A DNA stretch of 64,000 nt from Chitinophagales bacterium (lineage in GTDB: Bacteria > Bacteroidota > Bacteroidia > Chitinophagales > UBA10324): NCBI GenBank assembly GCA_025056305.1, contig JANWWJ010000022.1, forward strand, positions 1-64,000. Direction: 5' to 3'. Shown here in pieces: positions 8,425 through 17,249 of the stretch; positions within the stretch are counted from its first letter, which is position 1; the number at the start of each line of letters is the position of its first letter. A program made the translations under genes and the position numbers. The notes under the pieces are model-generated. The model made no database searches. It saw only the letters and a list, made by a program, of their open reading frames with translations, and was not told the origin of the DNA.

Positions 8425-9366
8425 TTAATGCAGGCCCGCGGCAGAGAGGTAACGCTCAGCATCCAAAGCAGCCATACAGCCACTTGCAGCCGCCGTAACC
8501 GCTTGGCGATAGACCTTATCCTGAACGTCGCCGGCAGCAAACACCCCTGCGATATTGGTACGAGTGCTGCCGGGTTGCGTCTTGATGTAACCTTGCTCAT
8601 CGGTTTCTACCCAAGGTCGGAACGGCTCACTGTTAGGGGTGTGACCTATGGCTACAAAAAATCCTTTTACGGGAATGTCGTAAACCCGTCCGTTTTGCTT
8701 GTCGCGTACCCGTACTCCTTCCACCTGCTGAGCTCCGAGTACTTCGACAGTTTCGGTATTCCAATAGATCCGGATGTTTGGTGCATTGCGCACCCGTTGC
8801 TGCATGATTTGCGATGCACGCATGCGGTCGCTTCGGATCAGCATGTGGACCTGAGGGCATAGCTTGGAGAGGTATAATGCTTCTTCGCAGGCCGTGTCGC
8901 CCCCGCCAACCACAGCCACTTCCTGTCCGCGAAAGAAGTAGCCGTCGCAAACCGCACATGCGGAAACGCCGCTGCCGTGCAACCGTTTTTCCGACTCCAG
9001 CCCCAGCCATTTGGCCGAAGCTCCCGTAGCAATGATGATGCTGTGCGCACGGAACTCCTCCCCTTCCATAGTCCATACGCGCAAAGGATGCGAGCCGAAA
9101 TCACTGCGGCTGATATGCTGCAATCGCATTTCAGTACCCATTCGCTCGGCCTGTTTGCGAAAATCATCCATCATGGCAGGTCCTTTTACGCCGTTGGGAT
9201 AGCCGGGATAATTTTCAACATCTGTAGTAGTCATGAGCTGGCCACCTGGTTCTACGCCCTGAAACAACAGTGGCTGCAAGGCTGCCCGAGCGGCATAGAT
9301 GGCTGCCGTATAACCCGCCGGCCCCGATCCGATGATGATGCATTTGTAAATGTCCGTGGAACCCAT
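8425..9366 (-). CDS. trxB: Thioredoxin-disulfide reductase
   Basis: This cytoplasmic flavoenzyme passes electrons from NADPH to thioredoxin. The FAD-binding motif IIIGSGPAGYTAAIYAARA is at the N-terminus, the redox-active CxxC is in SACAVCDGYFF (Cys137 and Cys140 from this start), the NADPH-binding motif VVGGGDTACEEA follows, and the C-terminal FAD motif GVFAAGDVQDK is present. I prefer the ATG at 9366, which gives 313 residues and places the FAD motif about 12 residues in. An ATG at 9384 would add six residues. The gene lies after the DUF4249 gene on the same strand but is functionally unrelated to it. Confidence 0.95.
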   Translation of the reverse strand: MGSTDIYKCIIIGSGPAGYTAAIYAARAALQPLLFQGVEPGGQLMTTTDVENYPGYPNGVKGPAMMDDFRKQAERMGTEMRLQHISRSDFGSHPLRVWTMEGEEFRAHSIIIATGASAKWLGLESEKRLHGSGVSACAVCDGYFFRGQEVAVVGGGDTACEEALYLSKLCPQVHMLIRSDRMRASQIMQQRVRNAPNIRIYWNTETVEVLGAQQVEGVRVRDKQNGRVYDIPVKGFFVAIGHTPNSEPFRPWVETDEQGYIKTQPGSTRTNIAGVFAAGDVQDKVYRQAVTAAASGCMAALDAERYLSAAGLH

Positions 9367-9424
9367 GGGCGCAAAACAATGCAATAAATAGGTCTCGTTG
9401 TAATACGTTAGTCACACAAGGGTG

Positions 9425-10291
9425 CTACCGCGGCACAATAAGCTGATGATAACTCGGTGCATAGCCTCCCCATATGCCCAATCCCCCTTCAATATTCGAC
9501 TTGATGATCACCGGTGCGGCAAAAGGACTACCTTGCCCGCCCAGTTCAAACTCCAGGGTACGCCAAAACTCAAAATGTGCAGCGTCTATAGCACACCATT
9601 TTACGGTTATGGTATCACCTCGGTAAAACAAACCGTAATGCTCAAAAGTTTCAGGATTGTTGCGATCAACGCCTCGGTCTAAAGGGAAATCAAACGACTG
9701 CCCATTGACTAAATCATCTTCAAACACGGAGTTAAAGCCCGGCATAAAGGGCTCGGCATTGCGCTTGGTAAAATAACGTACGTAATTCTCGGGTTCAGGC
9801 GGATCGGTAAAGCGACACAACAGGCGCACCAGCGTATCACTTTCGGGCATAGTTTCCCACCACAAAGAATCCAAAGGCAAGGCTTTAGGGATTGATGTGA
9901 CTGCCCGTAGGACTTTCCCCTCTACCTTGATCCGCAACTGATAGGTTTTGCCTTCTTGGCCCAAAAAACCAAAGCCAACATACACAGGTATGCTCACTCC
10001 TGCCGTGTCTATAAACACTTCCGCAAGGATTACGGAATCAGTACCATCAGAAACCACGATATGGGCACCCGAAACGAAATAGTTAGCGGCCGAATCCAAA
10101 ATGAAATCGTCATAAAAGCTGGAACTGCGCGAAAGAAGTACCACAGGCGGACTACCGGTTTCTATGCGCCCTTCCACAACCAATTGCGTGGCAGAAGAGG
10201 GCAACTCAATGTCCAGTTCGCGGGTACACGAGGCCAGCAACCCCGCTGCTATTAGTAAATAAAATCTGATATTCAGAAACGAAAATTCCAT
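9425..10291 (-). CDS. DUF4249 outer-membrane lipoprotein, partner of the TonB receptor
   Basis: The 288-residue protein begins with a lipoprotein signal ending in the lipobox LLASC, followed by the DUF4249-type N-terminus ELDIELPSSATQLVVEGRIETG. DUF4249 proteins are usually encoded directly after TonB-dependent receptors with a carboxypeptidase-like N-terminal domain, and are taken to be surface lipoproteins working with them. Here the start lies inside the last 19 bases of the receptor gene, which points to translational coupling. No substrate is known for the family and nothing in the sequence gives one. Confidence 0.85.
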   Translation of the reverse strand: MEFSFLNIRFYLLIAAGLLASCTRELDIELPSSATQLVVEGRIETGSPPVVLLSRSSSFYDDFILDSAANYFVSGAHIVVSDGTDSVILAEVFIDTAGVSIPVYVGFGFLGQEGKTYQLRIKVEGKVLRAVTSIPKALPLDSLWWETMPESDTLVRLLCRFTDPPEPENYVRYFTKRNAEPFMPGFNSVFEDDLVNGQSFDFPLDRGVDRNNPETFEHYGLFYRGDTITVKWCAIDAAHFEFWRTLEFELGGQGSPFAAPVIIKSNIEGGLGIWGGYAPSYHQLIVPR

Positions 10292-12615
10292 GTCACACTG
10301 GGAATGATTGGAAATAAACTCACCTGTTTAGCCTTAATCGTAACGGTAGGATCGGTTAAAAAAATTCCTTCGTATTCATTGTATATAAAAAACACATTTT
10401 GTCGGTTGTAAACATTATAAATGCCGAATGTCCAATCCGACTGAATCGGTTTGCTTTTTTTACCGCGTAATGTGGCCGACACATCAAGCCGATGATAGGG
10501 GGGCAAGCGAAACCCGTTGAGTTCTTCGTAAAAAGTGATGACGTTGCCCTCGATAAAATACTTCTGCTTAGGCAAGGTGTAGGCAATACCGGTATTATAA
10601 ACGAACTGGGCACCTATTTCCCAACGATCCGACAGCCGCGCCGTTGCCACCACTGCGAGGTTGTGCCGGCGATCAAAGCGATACGGAAACGGTCGCCCTT
10701 CGTTGAGCTCCGGAAAACGACGCCGCGTGTAGGATAAGGTGTAGCCTGCCCATCCCGTATAACGACCTGTTTTTTTGGCAACATACAATTCAAGGCCATA
10801 AGACCAGCCGTTGCCATAAACAAAATTTTCTTCGATCACCTCATTAACGCGAGGAGTGTACCCTTCACGAAACTCTATTTGATTGAGTAATTTCTTATAA
10901 TAAATTTCTGCTGATGATTCCAACTGATTGTTCAGCCAATTGCGGAAATAGCCTAAGGCCCATTGGTGGCCGATTTGCGGCTTTACCAAAAGGCCGCTGG
11001 GCACCCACAGATCGGCAGGCAACGTGGTGCCGTTGTTGGTCACCAGATGTACATATTGCTGGTTAAGCGTGTACGAAGCTTTCAGCGCATCGTTGGCACC
11101 CAAACGGTAGCGCAGCAACAGGCGTGGCTCAGGGCTTCCATAGCTTTTTACAACCTGCCCTCGCTTGTACACCGTGCTGTCAACGACTTCACCGCTGAAA
11201 GCATCGTAGCGGTAGAGGGTGGCCGGACCTAATTGTTGAAACCATGAAAGCCGCATGCCTGCCGACATTCGCAAGCGCCTTGTCAGATCGTATTGCGTGT
11301 GAACATAAACGGCCCCTTCCTGCGCATAACGCTTGTCAACGCCTGCCGGATTAAAGGTCGTTTCGCCGCTGCGGCCTGATACACTTTGCGGTTGGAATAC
11401 ATGGTATGTGTATAACGCTCCAAATTGCCAATGATGATCGGCCGCAGGATAAAAGTCAAAATCAGCCTTCAGGTGAAAATCACGAATGCCACTACGCACT
11501 TCAAACTCCACCATTTCCTGATTGCCCGTTAAGCTGAACTGATAATCCGCATAGACGGCAGTAGCATTCATGAACAGTTTATCGGAAAACAAATGATTCC
11601 AACGCAAGGTAGTGGTGGTATTGCCCCAGGGAATGCTGAAGGAAATAAAGTCATCTTTAAACGAAAAGATGTCCCGACCAAAGTAACCGCTCAGATACAG
11701 TCGGTCTTTGTCCGAAAAACGATAGTTGAGTTTGGCATTCAGGTCATAGAAATAGTAGGCAGTTCCGGCAAAATCGGTTGTGTTCAGCCACGGCCGCAAG
11801 AGCACGTCAACATAGGTGCGTCGGCCTGAAACTATAAACGACGATCGGTCTTTTACCAGCGGCCCTTCCAGGGTGAGCCGTGAGGCAATCAATCCTATGC
11901 CACCAGTTCCGTGAAACTGGCGACTGTTGCCTTCTTTCATGGTAATGTCCAACACTGATGAGATACGGCCACCGTAGTTGGCCGGCATACCTTCTTTGAA
12001 TAAGGTGGCCTGCAGTATGGCGTCGGAATTGAACACCGAAAAGAAACCCAGCAGATGGGATGCATTATACACGGTCGCCTCGTCAAGCAGGATCAAATTT
12101 TGGTCGGGTCCGCCCCCACGCACATAGTAGCCGGTAGAACCTTCCGTACCGCCTTGCACACCCGGCAACAGTTGAATCGTTTTTAACAGGTCTTGCTCTC
12201 CAAAGACGACGGGCAGGGTGCGCAGTTTTTCCATAGGAAGCTCAAAACGTCCCATTTCAGCTTGCACAATATTATCCTCGCTGCGTTCGCTGGTGACGAT
12301 GAGTTCCTGCAATTGACGCGCCTGAGGCCTTAGCGAAACATTCAGCCTTAAGTCAGCTTTGAGTTGTACAGTGGTGTCGAGGCTTTCGTAGCCGAGGTAA
12401 GAAACGAGCAGCCGGTAGGTGCCGGGCACTACAGACAGGGAATAAAACCCATAATCGTTGCTATAGGTACCTACGGACGTTCCGACGATGGCAACGGTAG
12501 CAGCAGCCAATCTTTCTCCGCTGGCTGCATCCTGAATATAGCCACTAAGGGTTACTCGCTGCTGACCGGCAGCCAACATCGGTACGATCAAGACCGCAGC
12601 TGTGGCCAAACGCAT
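10273..12615 (-). CDS. TonB-dependent outer-membrane receptor with carboxypeptidase-like N-domain
   Basis: The 780-residue protein has a signal peptide (ending near MLAAGQQ), a carboxypeptidase-regulatory-like beta-sandwich at about residues 24-105 (GYIQDAASGERLAAATVAIVGT and YRLLVSYLGYES), a plug domain at about 125-230 (LPGVQGGTEGSTGYYVRGGGPDQN) and a 22-stranded-type barrel to the end, with terminal Phe (WNFRF). It should import a ligand across the outer membrane using TonB energy. It is paired with the overlapping DUF4249 lipoprotein gene. A -7 element TAGTTTTG lies at complement 12624-12631, close to the ATG, giving a very short leader. The ligand is unknown. Confidence 0.92.
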   Translation of the reverse strand: MRLATAAVLIVPMLAAGQQRVTLSGYIQDAASGERLAAATVAIVGTSVGTYSNDYGFYSLSVVPGTYRLLVSYLGYESLDTTVQLKADLRLNVSLRPQARQLQELIVTSERSEDNIVQAEMGRFELPMEKLRTLPVVFGEQDLLKTIQLLPGVQGGTEGSTGYYVRGGGPDQNLILLDEATVYNASHLLGFFSVFNSDAILQATLFKEGMPANYGGRISSVLDITMKEGNSRQFHGTGGIGLIASRLTLEGPLVKDRSSFIVSGRRTYVDVLLRPWLNTTDFAGTAYYFYDLNAKLNYRFSDKDRLYLSGYFGRDIFSFKDDFISFSIPWGNTTTTLRWNHLFSDKLFMNATAVYADYQFSLTGNQEMVEFEVRSGIRDFHLKADFDFYPAADHHWQFGALYTYHVFQPQSVSGRSGETTFNPAGVDKRYAQEGAVYVHTQYDLTRRLRMSAGMRLSWFQQLGPATLYRYDAFSGEVVDSTVYKRGQVVKSYGSPEPRLLLRYRLGANDALKASYTLNQQYVHLVTNNGTTLPADLWVPSGLLVKPQIGHQWALGYFRNWLNNQLESSAEIYYKKLLNQIEFREGYTPRVNEVIEENFVYGNGWSYGLELYVAKKTGRYTGWAGYTLSYTRRRFPELNEGRPFPYRFDRRHNLAVVATARLSDRWEIGAQFVYNTGIAYTLPKQKYFIEGNVITFYEELNGFRLPPYHRLDVSATLRGKKSKPIQSDWTFGIYNVYNRQNVFFIYNEYEGIFLTDPTVTIKAKQVSLFPIIPSVTWNFRF

Positions 12616-12623
12616 GGATGCGG

Positions 12624-12631
12624 CAAAACTA
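12624..12631 (-). promoter_or_regulatory. TAnnTTTG -7 element upstream of the TonB receptor gene
   Basis: TAGTTTTG on the minus strand, eight bases from the ATG at 12615. No exact TTG is found 19 bases further upstream (CTG instead). Transcription would begin almost at the start codon, so the mRNA would have little or no leader. Confidence 0.45.
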
Positions 12632-12666
12632 TGTTGCGAACCACGTTGAACAGGAAATGACGTCTC

Positions 12667-14241
12667 TCAGGTCGAGGCTTTGTAGCCGTTGGCCAACTTT
12701 CCTTCGCGCAGCAATACCTGCATGGTCAAGCGCCGAAATGCTTCAGACCGGCGCGACGAGTCTCCTATGCACACCAACCCCAGTTTACCGAACTGCGACA
12801 AGGCACCGATCAGGTGAAACATCACTCCTTGCTGCAACGAGCCATCGTATTGCAGTCGGTTTAGAATAGCAATGTGAATGAGGTCGTGCGATGTCAGACC
12901 GCGAAACCATTCGCTTTGGACATTGTCGCTGCTGAAGTAAAAGCGCTTCAACCCGTTTGCGGTATAATAGTCGCCGCTGTCCACATCGTAGGTGCCCCGC
13001 GTCAACCCGGTAAGCATGAGCAGGGGATGCGTGGTACCGCCTTTGCGAATGTTCAAGTCCAACGCATAATGCTTCCATCCTTCGGATGTGCGTACGGAGA
13101 CAAAATCAAGACTGAAGCGCCCCCAAACGCCGGCATCTCGAAGCCCCTCGGCAACCTTTCGGCCCATGTAACCAATGTCGCGCGCATAGTCAGGATGTGC
13201 CGGAAAATAGGCCCCGAGGAATACCTGCTTGTCTCTGCCACCTAAAACCTGATCGTGAGTGGAGACCACTTCAATCTGACGTGTGGGCAAGATGCGGCAT
13301 TGCACCGAGGGGGAACGTTTTTCTTCTCCCTCAATAAATTCTTCAACTATACCTCCCATATGACGAAACTTATATATAAATGTTTCGTAACTCAAATCAG
13401 CAGCAACCGGCTGCAATGCAGACGGCAACCACTGCGGCCACGACCACAGCTGCTGACAAGCACGCAGGTCAACGATGGCATTTCCATCTCCGGAAAAACC
13501 ATCGTTGAGTTTAACGACCGCTCGACGTAAGCCACCTTTTTCTTGCTTGAGGCGGCACAGCGCCTCGGCTATATCTTGTTCGTCGCGCAAGTCTTCGTAG
13601 CCCAAGGGCACCGGCAATCCACAACGCCGCAGCAGCTTGCGGCCGCCGCTTTTGGTTCCTAAATGCAACAGGTCGGGGTCGCAACCAGAAATGGGCAGGC
13701 CTAAACGAACCGCCAACGTACGCTCCAAAGGGGACATGTTGAAACACGAGATATAGGCTGGATAGTTGTGTGGAATGCTTTCGCGAATGCGTTGCATCAG
13801 CAAAGGCCGCTCCAAAATCTTTTGCGTTAGCGGTTTGCTGCTCGGGTCGTCGCACGACAAAAGCGTCAGCCGCTGGCGGGCATGGTAACCGGTAATGCCC
13901 GGCAACAAATGCAAATAGTAATCCACAATAACCGGATCAATACGCATGCTGGTTACATAAACGATATGGGTCAGCGGCATGCGCAGAAACATTAACAAAC
14001 ACAAAAGACGTTCCTCATAGTACACATAACCATTAACCTTGGATAAGATTTCCTGATCGACCGATAAGCTGGGGATGATGACGATGCATTTCGGTGCTGA
14101 GATGTCGGTAAAGTAGCGATCGTACACCTGAGCAAACCACGATTGCAGCTCATGAAATCGCTGTCGTTCGGCATCGAGCAAACCATCGGCTATTGCCTGA
14201 CCTGCAGCCGGACTCGGAGCAATTTGCGGTGACATGGACAA
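12667..14241 (-). CDS. PGM1-related ATP-grasp peptide ligase-like protein
   Basis: The 524-residue protein fits the pre-ATP-grasp plus ATP-grasp architecture of the pheganomycin peptide ligase PGM1 family. About residues 50-190 are the pre-ATP-grasp Rossmann-like domain (CIVIIPSLSVDQEIL; YYEERLLCLLMFLR). The ATP-grasp core has AVVKLNDGFSGDGNAIVDL (about 241-259) and the metal/ATP signature LDLNIRKGGTTHPLLML (about 394-410). PGM1 joins an amino-acid-like starter to peptides, and many relatives are uncharacterised. No precursor-peptide or tailoring gene is next to it: the upstream neighbour is a divergent symporter and the downstream gene is a TonB receptor. The start is ATG 14241 or 14235. The function as an amide-bond-forming ligase is inferred from family; the substrate is unknown. 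Confidence 0.8.
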   Translation of the reverse strand: MSMSPQIAPSPAAGQAIADGLLDAERQRFHELQSWFAQVYDRYFTDISAPKCIVIIPSLSVDQEILSKVNGYVYYEERLLCLLMFLRMPLTHIVYVTSMRIDPVIVDYYLHLLPGITGYHARQRLTLLSCDDPSSKPLTQKILERPLLMQRIRESIPHNYPAYISCFNMSPLERTLAVRLGLPISGCDPDLLHLGTKSGGRKLLRRCGLPVPLGYEDLRDEQDIAEALCRLKQEKGGLRRAVVKLNDGFSGDGNAIVDLRACQQLWSWPQWLPSALQPVAADLSYETFIYKFRHMGGIVEEFIEGEEKRSPSVQCRILPTRQIEVVSTHDQVLGGRDKQVFLGAYFPAHPDYARDIGYMGRKVAEGLRDAGVWGRFSLDFVSVRTSEGWKHYALDLNIRKGGTTHPLLMLTGLTRGTYDVDSGDYYTANGLKRFYFSSDNVQSEWFRGLTSHDLIHIAILNRLQYDGSLQQGVMFHLIGALSQFGKLGLVCIGDSSRRSEAFRRLTMQVLLREGKLANGYKAST

Positions 14242-14340
14242 GCAGGCAAATTAACAACGAAAAAGCTGCTACAAACGACTTGACCTTGCTTATCAAGCGA
14301 AGCAGGCAGCGTCCAACTGTTATATTCGTTGCCCGTAGAA

Positions 14341-15750
14341 ATGTTGCGCTCAACGTTATTGCTGTTGACGGCAGGTGCGATAGCCGCCGCACTTCATGCT
14401 GCCGACTATTGGAATGTAATCGCGATTGAGGCATGGCTCCTTCAAGCTTCTCGATGGCTGGTTATTGCTCTCCTCTTTTGGTGGGGCTGGTACCGCCGTT
14501 CACTGACTTCGTGGATTTTGATTTTCCTGGTAGCTGGCTTTGAATTTGGGTACAGCTTTCCGCAAACCGGACAACAGTTGAAAATTCTCAGCGACATCTT
14601 TTTGCGTCTCATCAAGACCATCATTGCCCCTTTGTTGTTTGGCACGCTGGTGTCGGGCATTGCCGGCCATGGCAATCTAAAGCAGGTGGGCCGCATGGGC
14701 TGGAAGTCCATCCTTTACTTCGAAATAGTTACGACTCTGGCCCTGATCGTGGGATTGCTGGCTATCAACCTATCTGGTGCCGGCCGTGGAATAGATCTTA
14801 GTGGCATTCACCAAACAGAAGAGGTAAAGGCAGTTAAACAAAATGCCCGCGACATCATCCTGCATGTCTTTCCAGAAAACATTGCCAAGGCCATTACCGA
14901 AGGCCAGGTGCTACAAATAGTTGTTTTCAGTATTCTGTTTGGAATCGGATTGTCGCTGGTTGATCAGCGTCGGCGAGAACCCATGCTACAGTTTGCCGAA
15001 AGCCTTGCCGAAGTGATGTTCAAGTTCACCAATCTGGTCATGTATTTTGCTCCGTTTGCGGTATTTGGCGCAATAGCTTACACGGTTGGTAAATACGGCC
15101 TAGGGGTTTTTCACAATCTTTTGGCCTTGCTGCTGACGCTCTATATAGCCTTGATTGCTTTTGTGGTGCTGGTATTGATTCCGGTCATGTTGATTGCGCG
15201 CGTGCCGTTTCGTCGGTTTGTTCGGGCTGTAAGCGAACCTTTTACGTTGGCTTTTGCCACAGCTTCTTCAGAGTCTGCCTTACCCATAGCCCTGGAAAAC
15301 ATGGAACGCATGGGTGTGCCGCGAAAGATCGTTGCTTTTGTACTGCCTACCGGATACAGCTTTAACCTGGATGGCACCACCTTATATCTGGCTTTAGCCT
15401 CCATCTTCGTAGCTCAGGCTGCCGGCGTAGAACTCACCGTAGGCCAGCAGGTAATGATGATGTTAACACTGATGCTTACCAGCAAAGGAGTTGCCGGCGT
15501 GCCTCGTGCTTCCTTAGTCATCTTATCTGGAACCGTAGCCACGTTCGGCTTACCTATGGAACCTATCTTTTTGATCCTGGGTATAGATGCTTTAATGGAC
15601 ATGGCGCGCACCTCGGTAAACGTGCTGGGAAATTGTTTGGCCTCCGTAGTTATTGCCCGTTGGGAAGGGGAATTTGACGATGCTGCCGATTTTAATGCTA
15701 TCCCCCCTGTTACCGCTCAGCAAAACGAGACTGCTGAGAAGATTCTGTGA
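14341..15750 (+). CDS. Dicarboxylate/amino acid:cation symporter (DAACS family)
   Basis: This is a sodium- or proton-coupled transporter of acidic amino acids or C4-dicarboxylates in the inner membrane. Counting from ATG 14341 there are 469 residues with about eight membrane spans and two re-entrant hairpins. Family motifs include LRLIKTIIAPLLFGTLVSGI, the serine-rich hairpin FATASSESALPIALENM, the NMDGT-type motif (SFNLDGTTLYLA), and TSKGVAGVPRASLVIL. TTG at 14329 is an alternative start. A TATATTCG element ends 12 bases upstream of the ATG. The TGA stop at 15748-15750 coincides with the 3' end of tRNA-Lys on the other strand. The exact substrate cannot be told. Confidence 0.9.
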   Translation: MLRSTLLLLTAGAIAAALHAADYWNVIAIEAWLLQASRWLVIALLFWWGWYRRSLTSWILIFLVAGFEFGYSFPQTGQQLKILSDIFLRLIKTIIAPLLFGTLVSGIAGHGNLKQVGRMGWKSILYFEIVTTLALIVGLLAINLSGAGRGIDLSGIHQTEEVKAVKQNARDIILHVFPENIAKAITEGQVLQIVVFSILFGIGLSLVDQRRREPMLQFAESLAEVMFKFTNLVMYFAPFAVFGAIAYTVGKYGLGVFHNLLALLLTLYIALIAFVVLVLIPVMLIARVPFRRFVRAVSEPFTLAFATASSESALPIALENMERMGVPRKIVAFVLPTGYSFNLDGTTLYLALASIFVAQAAGVELTVGQQVMMMLTLMLTSKGVAGVPRASLVILSGTVATFGLPMEPIFLILGIDALMDMARTSVNVLGNCLASVVIARWEGEFDDAADFNAIPPVTAQQNETAEKIL

Positions 15751-15820
15751 TCCCGCTGGGATTCGAACCCAGGACCCCAACATTAAAAGTGTTATGCTCT
15801 ACCAGCTGAGCTACGGGATC
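15748..15820 (-). tRNA. tRNA-Lys (anticodon UUU)
   Basis: The minus strand folds into a full cloverleaf: a seven-base acceptor stem GATCCCG/CGGGATC, D-stem GCTC/GAGC, anticodon stem TAACA/TGTTG with loop CTTTTAA (anticodon TTT), a five-base variable loop, T-arm CTGGG-TTCGAAT-CCCAG, and discriminator A. CCA is not encoded. The 3' end overlaps the stop codon of the convergent symporter gene by three bases. Confidence 0.97.
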
Positions 15821-15883
15821 AGTACACTTTAAGCGGGCTGCAAAGATACACGTCCCTAACGCAAGACTTCTGCCGAAAAGAAA

Positions 15884-16268
15884 GAAAAGCTGCAACGTCA
15901 TAAGCCGGATTCTGTCGCCACTACCCTGAAGGCAGTGGGGGCATTCATTTCTCTGCCCACAACATCACTGTTGTGGTGTAGCGGTCTACCCGCTTTTGCA
16001 TGCCGAAGCATTTGGCCGGGCCGGCCAATCCTGTGCGGAGCAAAAGCTGCTTGACCTTGCAGCGCGTAAGGTTTACCCCTGCGGCCCATTGCTGGTGCCG
16101 AGCGTGAGCTCTTACCTCACGTTTTCACCCTTACCCGCAAGTGCGGGCGGTTATTTTCTGTGGCACTGTCTCCCCGTTAGGGGCCACCCGTTAGGTGGTA
16201 CGCTGCCCTGTGCTGTCCGGACTTTCCTCCCCGCTGTTGCGGAGCGAATGCCGACGTTGCAGCTTTTC
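15884..16268 (-). ncRNA. rnpB: RNase P RNA, class A
   Basis: This is the catalytic RNA that trims tRNA 5' leaders. On the minus strand the 5' universal element GAGGAAAGTCCGGACAGCAC appears near 16225, followed by ACAGAAAATAACCGCC, GGTAAGGGTGAAAACGTGAG, GGGTAGACCGCT, AGAGAAATGAATGCC and the 3' signature ACAGAATCCGGCTTAT. The ends pair in a long P1 helix: the 16 bases at 16253-16268 pair with 15884-15899 apart from the outermost positions. This sets the ends to within a few bases. It lies between tRNA-Lys and the Smr-domain gene, all on the minus strand. Confidence 0.97.
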
Positions 16269-16274
16269 AAAGAG

Positions 16275-17219
16275 CTAAGGCAAAGTTACGACCGTTGCCC
16301 CATAGCCATGTTTGGGATGCCAATCATCTGTGAAGTCTGTAAATCCATTTTCTGTCAACAACTGCTGCAATCGGGTACGCAAGGCGCCCGCACCGATGCC
16401 ATGCACAAAGACAACCTGTCTGTAGCCAGCAGCGAGAGCGTGCTGCAGTTGTTTCAGGGCATAGCTGAGTTGTTCGTTTAAAATTTCGTGGCTTTTAAGC
16501 CCCTCAGTGCTTACGGGCAGTTTATCTGCATGCAGGTCAACCGTCATGACGTCATGGCTTAAAGGACCGCCCGGCTTAACAAAATGAGAGGTGACGACAG
16601 TGGGATTTTTTGTTTGAAGAAATTGAGAGGTTAAAATCAAAGGTTCATATGCTGTGGCTTCAGGTAGTTTTATTCTAATGAGTTTACCGTGTTTGTTCAG
16701 CAGGGAAATGAAATCAGCTCCAGAAAAAACCGACTGAGGCCGCAACTTAATCGGCACTTCATGTGCGCCCGAAAAAAGCTGTTGATTATAAAAAGTCAAC
16801 CTCAAATTGGCGCGTTCGTTAAGCAAATCAGCTTCAATGGTGTGCACGAAAAAGTTTTCATGTGGGCCTACGACCTTTTCCTTTAGTTCAAACAATTTAT
16901 TATCTGATACTAAAAGTTCATAAGAAAATCGAAAATGCTGTTCGGTACAGTTCAGAAGAATGCTGTCAAAGCGGCTCCAGTCGGTCGGGGAAAAGCACAA
17001 TGCAAGGTATAATCGATTTTTTAAAGCGGATTGGTGGAGGGTGTGAACGGGGGGTTCCTGCTCCGGATGGCCTGCATGTTGCAGTTCTTCCGCCCTCACC
17101 CATTGACGTCCTTTTTCCGTTTGAATCAGATAAAAGTCGCTTTTATCAACGGCACACACCTGTCCTTCAATTCCACTTTTGCGAAGAACAACTCTATCGT
17201 GAATTCGGAAAACAGCCAT
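16275..17219 (-). CDS. DUF2027/Smr-domain protein
   Basis: The 314-residue protein has an N-terminal SH3-like segment (FRIHDRVVLRKSGIEGQV), a middle DUF2027-type beta domain and a C-terminal Smr domain of MutS2 type (TVDLHADKL near residue 225 and VVFVHGIGAGALRTRL near residue 270). Smr domains are DNA or RNA endonuclease modules, and the HGxGxGxLR signature is complete. This two-domain form is widespread in Bacteroidota and has no settled role. The start ATG 17219 is supported by a TAATTTTA element a few bases upstream. The stop is seven bases from the 5' end of rnpB. Confidence 0.85.
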   Translation of the reverse strand: MAVFRIHDRVVLRKSGIEGQVCAVDKSDFYLIQTEKGRQWVRAEELQHAGHPEQEPPVHTLHQSALKNRLYLALCFSPTDWSRFDSILLNCTEQHFRFSYELLVSDNKLFELKEKVVGPHENFFVHTIEADLLNERANLRLTFYNQQLFSGAHEVPIKLRPQSVFSGADFISLLNKHGKLIRIKLPEATAYEPLILTSQFLQTKNPTVVTSHFVKPGGPLSHDVMTVDLHADKLPVSTEGLKSHEILNEQLSYALKQLQHALAAGYRQVVFVHGIGAGALRTRLQQLLTENGFTDFTDDWHPKHGYGATVVTLP

Positions 17220-17249
17220 GCAGCATAAAATTACGCCACGGCATACCGG

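Noticed and set aside
15996-16481. A 161-codon plus-strand open frame
   Set aside because: It lies over rnpB and the 3' end of the Smr gene; the RNA signatures and P1 helix explain the sequence.
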